A DNA stretch of 64,000 bases. It comes from Syntrophaceae bacterium. GTDB taxonomy: Bacteria > Desulfobacterota > BSN033 > UBA1163. The notes below the pieces were generated by a model, which saw nothing but the letters and a program-made list of their open reading frames with translations, searched no databases and was not told the origin of the DNA. Both the position numbers and the translations under genes were made by a program. Positions 38,110-46,618 of this stretch are shown here, in pieces (within the stretch, counting starts at the first letter, position 1; each line of letters starts with the position of its first letter). The DNA lies in the NCBI GenBank assembly GCA_013388635.1, contig JACAEX010000088.1, positions 20,667-84,666 on the forward strand. Direction: 5' to 3'.

Positions 38110-38949
38110 TCACTCTCCTTTCCAATTCTTTATCGTCTGGTTTAAACCCTGGACGGTACCGTAGAGTCGCTTGATGGGAAAGATCTTTTCCCTCCTCTCA
38201 CCACGAAGAGGATAGACCCTACCTCCACCTACAGCCGCCGCCTCACCAAACTCCACCAGCTTTCCCTTCTCCTCGGCCTTGAGCCTCTCCAGCTCGAGGC
38301 CGTGCTCCTTCTCCATTTCGTGTTCTGTCAGGTGCCCCGTGATCCACGCCCAGCTCATGGGATAGACATCGGGATTGAAGATCACCGAATAGAAGTGCCA
38401 GACAATGATGGTGAGCGTGGCCAGGATCGCCTCATAAAAATGGATGGCCCGGGCCACATCGAATGTCCATTTCGGAAAAAATTTGAGCCATTCCACCTCA
38501 AACCAGAGGATGAAACCCGTTACCGTCATGACGATCGTCCCCCAGATCAGTCCGAGGTATTCCGCCTTCTCCCGGAAATTGAACCGGGGCATCTTGATCT
38601 CCTTAGCTGGCCGATTGATGAAGAGATTGTTCTTCAACGTCTCCCAAGCATCTCTGAGGTCTTTCACCACGGGAACCATATCCTTTAAAATGCCTCTTCC
38701 CCTCTGAGTGAAGAGCATGTACAGGATATGGTAGCCACCCAAGGTCACGATGGCCACACCGGAAAGACGATGGAGGAATCCCCGGAGCGTCATCCCACCG
38801 GGCACATCCGTAATGGGAGAGACCCAGAAGGCCTCTGGGTACTTCAGGGCGAAGCCGGTGATGACGAGGATGGTGAAATTGATGAAGAGGTTGATGTGCT
38901 GAACCCTCTCATTCAACGTCATTCTCAAGTACTTTTTGGCCATGGCCAC
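38110..38949 (-). CDS. Membrane b-type cytochrome (formate dehydrogenase gamma / Ni,Fe-hydrogenase cyt b-like)
   Basis: NERVQHINLFINFTILVITGFALKYPEAFW, LHRLSGVAIVTLGGYHILYMLF, IHFYEAILATLTIIVWHFYSVIFNPDVYPMSWAW. Confidence 0.88.
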   Translation of the reverse strand: MAMAKKYLRMTLNERVQHINLFINFTILVITGFALKYPEAFWVSPITDVPGGMTLRGFLHRLSGVAIVTLGGYHILYMLFTQRGRGILKDMVPVVKDLRDAWETLKNNLFINRPAKEIKMPRFNFREKAEYLGLIWGTIVMTVTGFILWFEVEWLKFFPKWTFDVARAIHFYEAILATLTIIVWHFYSVIFNPDVYPMSWAWITGHLTEHEMEKEHGLELERLKAEEKGKLVEFGEAAAVGGGRVYPLRGERREKIFPIKRLYGTVQGLNQTIKNWKGE

Positions 38950-38982
38950 TCCCCGTTCTAAAAAAAGCCACTGTTCAGCAGA

Positions 38983-40242
38983 TCAATGCATGCGATCGAT
39001 CGTCTTTCTCAGCCAGTCGGTAAAATTGAAGAAGATCATCCCTCCGATGACGCACACGATCAGGATGATGTAGGTGATTCGCACCCATCCCACCACCTTC
39101 TCTCCGAAATCCTCCCCTGCGGTCGAGGCGACCGCATGCATCTTCCCCTTGGCAAAATTTTCTGATGCCCCGGGATGACAGTTTCCGCAGGTCTTCTGAA
39201 GGTTGTCCTTGTAGACCATCGATTTTGGATCCGAAGAGGGCCGGATATCGTGAACGCCATGACAGCTGGCGCAGTTGGCAGAATAGGTATCTCCTCCCCG
39301 GTAAGAGAGACCGTGAAAACTGTCATAATAGGACTTCACCGGGGTTGTGGTGATCTTATACTCCCTTGAAATTCGCTCCGCCGCATGACATTGAGGACAG
39401 GTCGTCAAAGCGATCCTCCTCTCATTGACCGGAGAGTCCGGATCGACTTTTGCTTTAATCCCATGAATGCCATGGCAGGTGGTGCAGGTGGGAGAATCGG
39501 TCCTGCCTCTGGCGGCGAGCACCCCATGAATGCTTTCCGTAAATTGTTTGGTGATATCGGGATGGCAGGAGCCACAGGTTTGAGGAATGTTTGACCGAAA
39601 GATCGTCGATTTTGGATCGATCAGCGAGCGCAGATTGTGGCTCCCGTGGCAACTGGTACAGGTGACCTCGCCTGTCTTTTTATGAACACTCTTCTGAAAC
39701 GCCTCTCCAGGAATCGTCGCACCCAAGGCATGTTCCTTGACAAACTCGACATCAGAATGGCAACGATTGCACGTCCGCTCGATATTGGAGACGTGGGTCA
39801 TCGATTTGGGATTCTTGCTCGGCTGGATGTTATGTTTCCCGTGACAATCGTAACAGTTGGCTGCCCTCTCCGTGCCCTTCATGATCAGCTTGGAATGAAG
39901 ACCCTGCTGATACTCCTTCTCTGCCTCCCTGTGGCAAGTTCCGCAATGGACGCTCTTGTCCGCAGCCTTCTTCCCTCCTTCGGCGTGTCGATCGTCCTTG
40001 ATCCGGGTATGGCAGCTCGAACAGGAGAGTTTTCCATGAACCGAACTTTTGAACCCTGCCTCTGAGACGAAGAGCGAGAGGCTTCGGCCACGGGGATCCT
40101 GTTTTTTCAATGACTCGTCCTGATGACAACCCAGGCAGAAGGATAGGTCGGCCCGGGCCACACCCACCATCAGCCCGACAAAGAGAGAGACGACCCCCGA
40201 GAGGACAACCCAGGTGCTCATGCCCACTTCTCTCCCCTTCAT
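38983..40242 (-). CDS. Multiheme c-type cytochrome (11 CXXCH) with C-terminal TM
   Basis: Eleven CXXCH motifs counted in translation; N-terminal signal; C-terminal TM YIILIVCVIGGMIFFNFTDWLRKTID. Confidence 0.92.
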   Translation of the reverse strand: MKGREVGMSTWVVLSGVVSLFVGLMVGVARADLSFCLGCHQDESLKKQDPRGRSLSLFVSEAGFKSSVHGKLSCSSCHTRIKDDRHAEGGKKAADKSVHCGTCHREAEKEYQQGLHSKLIMKGTERAANCYDCHGKHNIQPSKNPKSMTHVSNIERTCNRCHSDVEFVKEHALGATIPGEAFQKSVHKKTGEVTCTSCHGSHNLRSLIDPKSTIFRSNIPQTCGSCHPDITKQFTESIHGVLAARGRTDSPTCTTCHGIHGIKAKVDPDSPVNERRIALTTCPQCHAAERISREYKITTTPVKSYYDSFHGLSYRGGDTYSANCASCHGVHDIRPSSDPKSMVYKDNLQKTCGNCHPGASENFAKGKMHAVASTAGEDFGEKVVGWVRITYIILIVCVIGGMIFFNFTDWLRKTIDRMH

Positions 40243-40667
40243 GCAGGAACCCTCCCTGGAATGAGGAAAGGGAAAAAACCCTCTTTCAGATTCTCCCTCT
40301 CGATCTTTTCAAAAGCACATTCCACAGCAGACTTGACCTCCTCGAGATCGACCGGTTTCATCGCTTGATAGAAGATCCCTGCTCCCCGGAGACGCTTCAC
40401 CAGGCCAAGGGAAGCCTCTGAAGAGATCACAATCACCTGGATCTTATCGTTGATCTTTTTGACCAGGGGAAGCAGATCACAGGCCTTCACGCCTTCGATC
40501 TCATCATCGAGGAGGACAACCAGGATCTTGCCGTTTCGAACCTTTCGAATCACCTCGCTCACCATCCGGGCTGTCTCCACTCTGTACCCGACGCCGTGAA
40601 AAAAAGTGGAGAGCGATCTGGCCAAGAGATCGTCCTGATAAGCAATAAGGATCGTTTTCGATTTCAT
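40239..40667 (-). CDS. Receiver-domain protein, overlaps the cytochrome start by 4 nt
   Basis: KTILIAYQDDLLARSLSTFF, LVVLLDDEIEGVKACDLL, VIVISSEASLGLVKRLRGAGIFYQAMKPVDLEEV. Confidence 0.75.
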   Translation of the reverse strand: MKSKTILIAYQDDLLARSLSTFFHGVGYRVETARMVSEVIRKVRNGKILVVLLDDEIEGVKACDLLPLVKKINDKIQVIVISSEASLGLVKRLRGAGIFYQAMKPVDLEEVKSAVECAFEKIERENLKEGFFPFLIPGRVPA

Positions 40668-40744
40668 CTCAATTTCTCCGATTCCCTAAGAAACCTCTCT
40701 CGCCTGCCCAGAAGAGGAGCAACCTCTCCTCAGTATGCCTCTTC

Positions 40745-41011
40745 TTATGTCGCCTCGACAGGCATCTCTCCTCTTCGATGAGAAGAAAATGCCGTCCCGA
40801 TGAAGGAGGAGAGGAGAATGCCTGCTGGGATCAGTTGAGCCAGGACAACGACGATCCCAAAGGTGAGGAAGAACCAGACTCCCAGGAGCCCTGCTCCTCT
40901 AATCCCCCCTGCATAGGCAATGCCCAGAGAGGTCAGCGCTACAGCGACGACAAAGGCCAAGCTCAGAATGGTTAGAATCTGTCTCATCCGCATGGAAAGC
41001 CTCCTCATCAC
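40745..41011 (-). CDS. Small membrane protein, 88 aa (paralogue of next gene)
   Basis: GVWFFLTFGIVVVLAQLIPAGILLSSFIGT. Confidence 0.7.
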   Translation of the reverse strand: MMRRLSMRMRQILTILSLAFVVAVALTSLGIAYAGGIRGAGLLGVWFFLTFGIVVVLAQLIPAGILLSSFIGTAFSSHRRGEMPVEAT

Positions 41012-41023
41012 TCAGTTTTCAAG

Positions 41024-41323
41024 CTACTTCTTTACGGCTGCCGGTTCATACCCAGGAAGTACTGCCTTCCCTTCAACCGCCTCCTCTTTGACTTCCTTCT
41101 TCCGCTTGAAAACCATGCCTGAGGTCGTACCGATGAAAGAGAAGAAGAGGAGCGCTGCCGGGATCAACTGAAGGAGAACGATGATCGCTCCGATGATAAT
41201 GAAAATCCAAAGGGCAACGCCTGCATCCTTAAGACTGATCGACCTTGCAAAGGCCGGTGTGGCCGTCAAAATGGTCAACCCAGCGACCAGACCGAGAGTC
41301 AATAGTTTCTTTGTCTTTGCCAT
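41024..41323 (-). CDS. Small membrane protein with signal peptide, 99 aa
   Basis: GVALWIFIIIGAIIVLLQLIPAALLFFSFIGTT, homologous to the neighbouring 88-aa protein. Confidence 0.75.
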   Translation of the reverse strand: MAKTKKLLTLGLVAGLTILTATPAFARSISLKDAGVALWIFIIIGAIIVLLQLIPAALLFFSFIGTTSGMVFKRKKEVKEEAVEGKAVLPGYEPAAVKK

Positions 41324-41360
41324 AAACCATCCCCCCTTTCCTTAGGGTCACCTTTGAGGC

Positions 41361-41377
41361 TGCATATCCTGTGCCAA
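41361..41377 (-). promoter_or_regulatory. Sigma-54 (-24/-12) promoter candidate
   Basis: Minus strand TTGGCACAGGATATGCA; GG and GC separated by 10 nt, ~40 nt upstream of the start at 41323. Confidence 0.6.
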
Positions 41378-41571
41378 TGTGAAAAAAGGAACAGATTTGA
41401 ATTAATACTTTGAAATTATTGAGTTTTTCAATTTTTGATTCCGGGTAAAAAGGATCTAAGTGTATATTTTTAATATACAAATTTCGGAAGGTTAAGAGGG
41501 AAGGGATTGGCTAAGAAGCGTAGATTACAGATATATTTTTAGAAATTATAGAAATATACACCCTGGTCCCT

Positions 41572-41778
41572 CTAAAATCTAAGCGTGCGGGCCAGAATGG
41601 TGAAGGCGATAATCGGAATCAGCCAGCAGAAAAAAGCTATAATAAAACAGAGGCTTACGTCATCTGTCTCTATCCTTTTTAATTCTCCGTACTTAGCAAT
41701 CAGGATCATCCCGAGGGCAGCAATACCGACGACCACAATCGACCAACCCAAGATCAGCCATTTAAAAAAATCTGACAC
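41572..41778 (-). CDS. Small two-TM hypothetical protein
   Basis: 68 aa: WLILGWSIVVVGIAALGMILIAKYG...LCFIIAFFCWLIPIIAFTIL. Confidence 0.6.
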   Translation of the reverse strand: MSDFFKWLILGWSIVVVGIAALGMILIAKYGELKRIETDDVSLCFIIAFFCWLIPIIAFTILARTLRF

Positions 41779-41794
41779 TTCGCTTCGTTCTCCC

Positions 41795-41888
41795 TTGGAA
41801 TGTTGGAATAGTGGAATATTGGTTAAATGATCGCTAACTGCAAAAGATATAGATTTTCCCCATCATTCCATTCTTCCTTATTCCATCA
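41795..41888. repeat. Family G 'GGAATGTTGGAATAGTGGAATATTGG' inverted repeat
   Basis: TTGGAATGTTGGAATAGTGGAATATTGG ... CCATCATTCCATTCTTCCTTATTCCATCAC, immediately after the NtrC-family stop. Confidence 0.55.
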
Positions 41889-43289
41889 CGATTCTTCACG
41901 GGCCCGGATGTTGTACTTTCTCATCAGCGCCTGGAAGTTTGGCCGAAGCATCCCCACCTCCTCGGCTGCCCTTGTCACATTCCACTGATGCCTCTCCAGG
42001 GCATTGAGGACAAAGGCCTTCTCCACCTCTTCCACTGCCTTTTCCCGCAGTTGCTTCTTGAGCTCTTTTAATTCCTCGCTCGTCATCGGGATTGGCCTCT
42101 CCCATCTCTCTTTCTCCTGCTCACCGGGAAGGATGATGTGTTCTCCTCGAACCATTTCGTCTTCGATCATCACTACGGTCCGTTCGATCACATTCTCAAG
42201 TTCCCGGACATTGCCTGGCCACGGGTATTTCATCAACTTGTCCATGGCCTCGGGTGTAAACCCCTTGATCTTCTTCCCCATCTCCTCTCCATACTTCTTA
42301 AGAAAATGGACCGCCAAGAGAGGGATGTCCTCCTGTCTCTCCCTCAGAGTGGGAAGGTAGATGGGAACGATGTTCAGTCGATAATAGAGATCCTCCCGGA
42401 AGGTCTCCTCTTTGATCATTTTTTGCAGATCTTTGTTGGTGGCGGCGATGAGGCGGATGTCCACCTTCTTGGCCTTTGTCCCGCCCACCGGCGTAAACTC
42501 CCTCTCCTGCAATACCCTGAGAAGCTTGGCCTGGATCCCAAGGCTGATATTACCCACCTCATCGAGAAAGACAGTTCCTCCGTCTGCCACCTCAAAGAGT
42601 CCTGGCTTGGTACTGACGGCCCCTGTGAACGAACCCCTGATATGCCCGAACAATTCGCTCTCCAGCAGGTTTTCGGAAAGAACAGCGCAGTCCACAGGAA
42701 CGAACTGCTTCTCTCTCCTCGGACTGTTAAAATGGATGGCACGGGCGATCAATTCCTTTCCTGTCCCGCTATGACCATAGATCAGAACCGTGCTGTCGGT
42801 CGGGGCCACCTTGGCAATGATCCGGTAGATCTCCTGCATCTTCTTGCTCTTCCCGACGATATTGTGAAAGCCATATTTCTCCTGGAGTTCCTGACGGAGG
42901 TAGATATTCTCCAGCATCAGGCTCCTCTTCTCGATCGCCTTCTTCACCACCACCGAGACCTCATCGGGAGTAAAGGGTTTCGGGATGTAATCGAAGGCCC
43001 CCAGCTTCATGGCCTCCACCGCAGTCTCCACTGTTGAAAAGCCGGTGATCATGATGACGATTGTATCGGGATAATCCCTGCGGACCGTCTTCAGGACTTC
43101 CATGCCGTCGACCCCGGGCATCTTAAGATCGGTGATGACGACATCGAAAGGGCTCTGCCTCATTTTATCAAATGCCTCCATCCCACTGAGGGCTGTGTCC
43201 ACTTCATAGCCCTCCTCCTCCAGAATCCGTTTGCAACTCTCGCAAACGATCATCTCATCATCGACGACCAGTATCCTCGGAGCAGTCAT
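41886..43289 (-). CDS. Sigma-54-dependent NtrC-family response regulator
   Basis: REC + AAA+ (GHSGTGKELIARAIHF, ESELFGHIRGSFTGA) + Fis-type HTH. Confidence 0.96.
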   Translation of the reverse strand: MTAPRILVVDDEMIVCESCKRILEEEGYEVDTALSGMEAFDKMRQSPFDVVITDLKMPGVDGMEVLKTVRRDYPDTIVIMITGFSTVETAVEAMKLGAFDYIPKPFTPDEVSVVVKKAIEKRSLMLENIYLRQELQEKYGFHNIVGKSKKMQEIYRIIAKVAPTDSTVLIYGHSGTGKELIARAIHFNSPRREKQFVPVDCAVLSENLLESELFGHIRGSFTGAVSTKPGLFEVADGGTVFLDEVGNISLGIQAKLLRVLQEREFTPVGGTKAKKVDIRLIAATNKDLQKMIKEETFREDLYYRLNIVPIYLPTLRERQEDIPLLAVHFLKKYGEEMGKKIKGFTPEAMDKLMKYPWPGNVRELENVIERTVVMIEDEMVRGEHIILPGEQEKERWERPIPMTSEELKELKKQLREKAVEEVEKAFVLNALERHQWNVTRAAEEVGMLRPNFQALMRKYNIRAREES

Positions 43290-43426
43290 CCTTTTCGCCT
43301 CCTTCGTCTCATCTGGGCGCCCAAAACTTAGTTATTCTTTCGATTTATCCTACCACAAAACAAGTCTTAAAATCTATACTCTTTTTAAACACTTATCAGC
43401 TCTACGTTTTCCGTCTTTATCCATCG

Positions 43427-44071
43427 TTACCCGGGCGCAATCAGTCTCGCCTCCAGATCTCTCAAATCGAGGAGGACAGAATCCCCTCTTCTCCCGCCTC
43501 TTCGGTCTAAGAAAAAGGCCCTCATCCCCAACGACCTGGGGACGATATAGTCAAACTCATAGTGATCACCCACATGAACGATCTCCTCAGGAGAAGCCCT
43601 TAGGATCTGACAAACCTGTTGATAGAAACTGGACGTCTTCTTAACCAACCCGAAGTCGGACGTGGCTGAAAAGATCTTCTCGAAGTGTCCATCGAGGCCT
43701 GTGGCCTTCAACTCGATATCGATGAACTCCCTTCCTGCGTTGGAGGTGAGGATCAAAGAGAACTTATTTCTTAAGTGATCCAATACCTGGTTGACGTCCG
43801 GATAGACACGAATCTTGTCAATGTATCGCTCCATCACGCTCTGCCAGGGCATCTCCAACTGGAAAAAACGAAACCAGTATTTGATGTCATACCACTCGAT
43901 CGCACCCTCGCCCACTTTGCCGTACTCGCCTTCGATAAAGGCCTTCGCCCTCTCAAAGGAGATGCCATACTTCTCGGCATAAAGCGTGGGGATGCCGTGG
44001 CCCCAGACCCATTCGGTGAACTCGGGATCGATCAGTGTTCCGTCCATGTCAAAAGAGATGAATCTGACCAT
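43427..44071 (-). CDS. HAD-superfamily hydrolase
   Basis: ISFDMDGTLIDPEF, LILTSNAGREF, VHVGDHYEFDYIVPRSLGMRAFFLDR. Confidence 0.9.
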   Translation of the reverse strand: MVRFISFDMDGTLIDPEFTEWVWGHGIPTLYAEKYGISFERAKAFIEGEYGKVGEGAIEWYDIKYWFRFFQLEMPWQSVMERYIDKIRVYPDVNQVLDHLRNKFSLILTSNAGREFIDIELKATGLDGHFEKIFSATSDFGLVKKTSSFYQQVCQILRASPEEIVHVGDHYEFDYIVPRSLGMRAFFLDRRGGRRGDSVLLDLRDLEARLIAPG

Positions 44072-44091
44072 TCCTCCTCCAAGAGCGAAAA

Positions 44092-44232
44092 TTCGAAATC
44101 CGAATATCGAAATCCCTGCCTACCGGCAGGCAGGCGAAACAATTTCTAAATTCAAATTTTCAAATTATCATTTTAGAATTTGTTATTTTGATCATTCGAA
44201 TTTGTTTCGAATTTCGTGCTTCGGATTTATAT
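44092..44232. repeat. Family A inverted-repeat element, copy 1
   Basis: CGAAATCCGAATATCGAAATCCCTGCCTACCGGCAGGCAGGCGAAAC ... TTTCGAATTTCGTGCTTCGGATTT. Confidence 0.75.
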
Positions 44233-44234
44233 TC

Positions 44235-45002
44235 TTAAATCCTTTCAATGACCACATCCTCTGCGGTCCGAACCTCCCTTTCTAAATCCATAACCACAAT
44301 GGTCCGGATCGGCAGATAGGCATGAGAGGTGAAGATCGTGATGCACCTCTTTTCAAACATCAGCAGCGGCGCATTGGGCTGATGGGATCGCACAAGAATC
44401 CGTTTTCCGTAGCGTTCCATCATCTCACCGAAATAAGGTCTGCCGAGCTGAGGCCTTCCGCTCCAATCATCCCGGACATGGATCTCGCTTTCTACAAAAT
44501 CTCCCCAGACGATCCTATCCCAGTTTGCATCTCCCCATTCGATCCGATTCGTCTCCTCGAGGGAGTCCAATTCAGGGAGTCCTCCGTGGAGCCCCAGCAC
44601 CCCGTTTCCAGAGGTGATCGCTAATGGGAATTTGGAGAAGAGATGGCCGTAGGCCTCCTTCTCCATCAGTGAAAGGGAATTCCAGAAGTTGGCGGGATAA
44701 AGTTCCTTCACCATATACCCCTCATGGTTCCCAGCTAAAAGGAAGATCTCATCCGGATGCTCCCTTTTCAGGTGGAGCAGATAATGGAGATTCTCTCTCG
44801 AGTATTGGCCCCGATCCACATAGTCTCCAAGGAAGACGATCCGGTATGGTCTCTTGAGATATTGACGGACGACCTGCTCGCTTGCACTGAGATCCCCGTG
44901 GGTATCCCCCACAAAGACGACCTTCCCTTCGGATGGAAGACGGATCAGTCGGGACTCCCTTTCAAGAATCTTACCAACCTCGTCAAATAGATCTTTTTCC
45001 AT
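44235..45002 (-). CDS. Metallophosphoesterase (PPP Ser/Thr phosphatase-like); likely start 45002, not ORF start 45062
   Basis: FVGDTHGDL, FLGDYVDRGQYSRENLHYLL, LLAGNHEG. The upstream ORF extension translates repeat A. Confidence 0.92.
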   Translation of the reverse strand: MEKDLFDEVGKILERESRLIRLPSEGKVVFVGDTHGDLSASEQVVRQYLKRPYRIVFLGDYVDRGQYSRENLHYLLHLKREHPDEIFLLAGNHEGYMVKELYPANFWNSLSLMEKEAYGHLFSKFPLAITSGNGVLGLHGGLPELDSLEETNRIEWGDANWDRIVWGDFVESEIHVRDDWSGRPQLGRPYFGEMMERYGKRILVRSHQPNAPLLMFEKRCITIFTSHAYLPIRTIVVMDLEREVRTAEDVVIERI

Positions 45003-45045
45003 CGTATCCCTTTCCGCCGGCTCATCAAAATAGATCTTTGACAAA

Positions 45046-45202
45046 ATCCTAAATCCGAACATCGCAATCCCTGCCTACCGGCAGGCAGGCGAAACCATTC
45101 CTAAATTTAAATGTTCAAAACAAAACATTTTGAAAATTAGGATTTTGGTCATTTGAACTTGTTTCGAAATTCGAATTTCGGATTTCGTGCTTCGAGTTTT
45201 AC
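45046..45202. repeat. Family A inverted-repeat element, copy 2
   Basis: CTAAATCCGAACATCGCAATCCCTGCCTACCGGCAGGCAGGCGAAAC ... TTTCGGATTTCGTGCTTCGAG; same orientation as copy 1. Confidence 0.75.
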
Positions 45203-45207
45203 CGATC

Positions 45208-45621
45208 TTATGTCTTCATCACTTTCACATACACCTTCCGATTTCTTGGGCCGTCGAATTCGCAAAAGAAGATCCCCTGCCAGGTTCCGAGGGCCAACCT
45301 TCCTGATTCGATCAGGACAACCTCAGAGGGCCCGATGAGGCTCGCCTTGATATGGGCAGGCGAATTGCCTTCCAGATGTCGGTATCGGTCCTGAAATGGG
45401 ATCACTTTGTTGAGCTGCATCAGAATATCCTGTGAAACGCTGGGGTCGGCATTTTCATTGATGGTGACCGCAGCCGTGGTGTGAGGAATGAAGATGTAGC
45501 AGATCCCCTCTTGCACCCCTGCCTTCCTAACCACCTCTTGGACAGAATGGGTGATATCAATGAACTCCGTCTTAGCCGTCGACTTTACCTGAAAAGCCTC
45601 GATCATCTCTACCTCCACCAA
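45208..45621 (-). CDS. yjbQ: YjbQ-family secondary thiamine-phosphate synthase
   Basis: ICYIFIPHTTAAVTINENADPSVSQDI, SPAHIKASLIG, LALGTWQGIFFCEFDGPR. Confidence 0.92.
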   Translation of the reverse strand: MVEVEMIEAFQVKSTAKTEFIDITHSVQEVVRKAGVQEGICYIFIPHTTAAVTINENADPSVSQDILMQLNKVIPFQDRYRHLEGNSPAHIKASLIGPSEVVLIESGRLALGTWQGIFFCEFDGPRNRKVYVKVMKT

Positions 45622-45837
45622 GGGGTCACTTAACGAACCATCTCATACCATATCCGTTCAAGAATCTCAATCAATCCTCCATCTCTTGATCCATCTGATT
45701 TGACACTTCAATTCTAAATTTAGTAAATTTCAAACATCGGGGACAATGAGGACGAAATATGAAACCTCTTTGAGGTGAAAGGGCTACCCTCACCGTGCCC
45801 GCCTGAAAGAAAAAAAGAGATGTGAAGGAGGTCAAGC

Positions 45838-46581
45838 ATGAAAGCTGTCTTTACGATGTGGAGAAATACCCGGATGATCATCCTGGCCTCGGTCTGCGCC
45901 GCCATTTATGGTGCTGCGCTCATCGCCTTCAAGACGGCCATTCCTCTCATTCCTGGCATTACGGAGGTTCGGGTGGCGAATATCTTTCCGATGGTCTTCA
46001 GTCTGCTCTTCGGCCCAGCAGGCGCCTGGGGAACAGCGTTCGGAAATCTCATCGGAGACATCTTCGGCGGCACCTTAGGCCCTGCCTCCGCTGCCGGCTT
46101 CGTGGGTAACTTCCTCCTCGGTTACCTCCCCTATGCGATGTGGACCACCTTCGTCCCGTTTGCCGAGAGATCACGAGAGTGGAACGTTGGGAGCTGGCGC
46201 AGCTGGATCAACTACATCCTCATCTCTTTTCTCTCCAGTGCCTCCTGCGCTGTGGTCATCAGCGTCGTGGTGGATGCTCTGGGCATTGTCCCCTATGCCG
46301 TGTTGACCAAGATCATCACCCTTAACGACACCTTTGCCAGCTGGATCGGGGTCATTCTTTTGACCTCGGTGTTCGGCATCACGAAAGAGCAGCTCGGCCT
46401 CTTCTGGCCAGAGGTGATGGAGGAGCGGGACGTGGGCCATCCTCTTGCTGGCACGATCGGTGCCTGGCTGGTTGCCCTGAGTGCGGTGACCGGTCTTTTC
46501 GGAGGAACGATCGGCCTTCCCATGCCCACCACCGGGTGGGTCTGTAGCCTTGCGATCATGGTCGGGTGTCTATTACTTTAG
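45838..46581 (+). CDS. ECF transporter substrate-binding (S) component, QueT-like
   Basis: Multi-TM; VRVANIFPMVFSLLFGPAGAWGTAFGNLIGDIFGGTLG; followed by EcfA/EcfT genes. Confidence 0.8.
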   Translation: MKAVFTMWRNTRMIILASVCAAIYGAALIAFKTAIPLIPGITEVRVANIFPMVFSLLFGPAGAWGTAFGNLIGDIFGGTLGPASAAGFVGNFLLGYLPYAMWTTFVPFAERSREWNVGSWRSWINYILISFLSSASCAVVISVVVDALGIVPYAVLTKIITLNDTFASWIGVILLTSVFGITKEQLGLFWPEVMEERDVGHPLAGTIGAWLVALSAVTGLFGGTIGLPMPTTGWVCSLAIMVGCLLL

Positions 46582-46618
46582 ACGTACGGGGCTCTCTGCG
46601 GGTCGGGGTGAGTGGAAG

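Noticed and set aside
42138-43037. 299-aa plus-strand ORF
   Set aside because: Antisense shadow of the NtrC-family regulator, whose domains are unmistakable.
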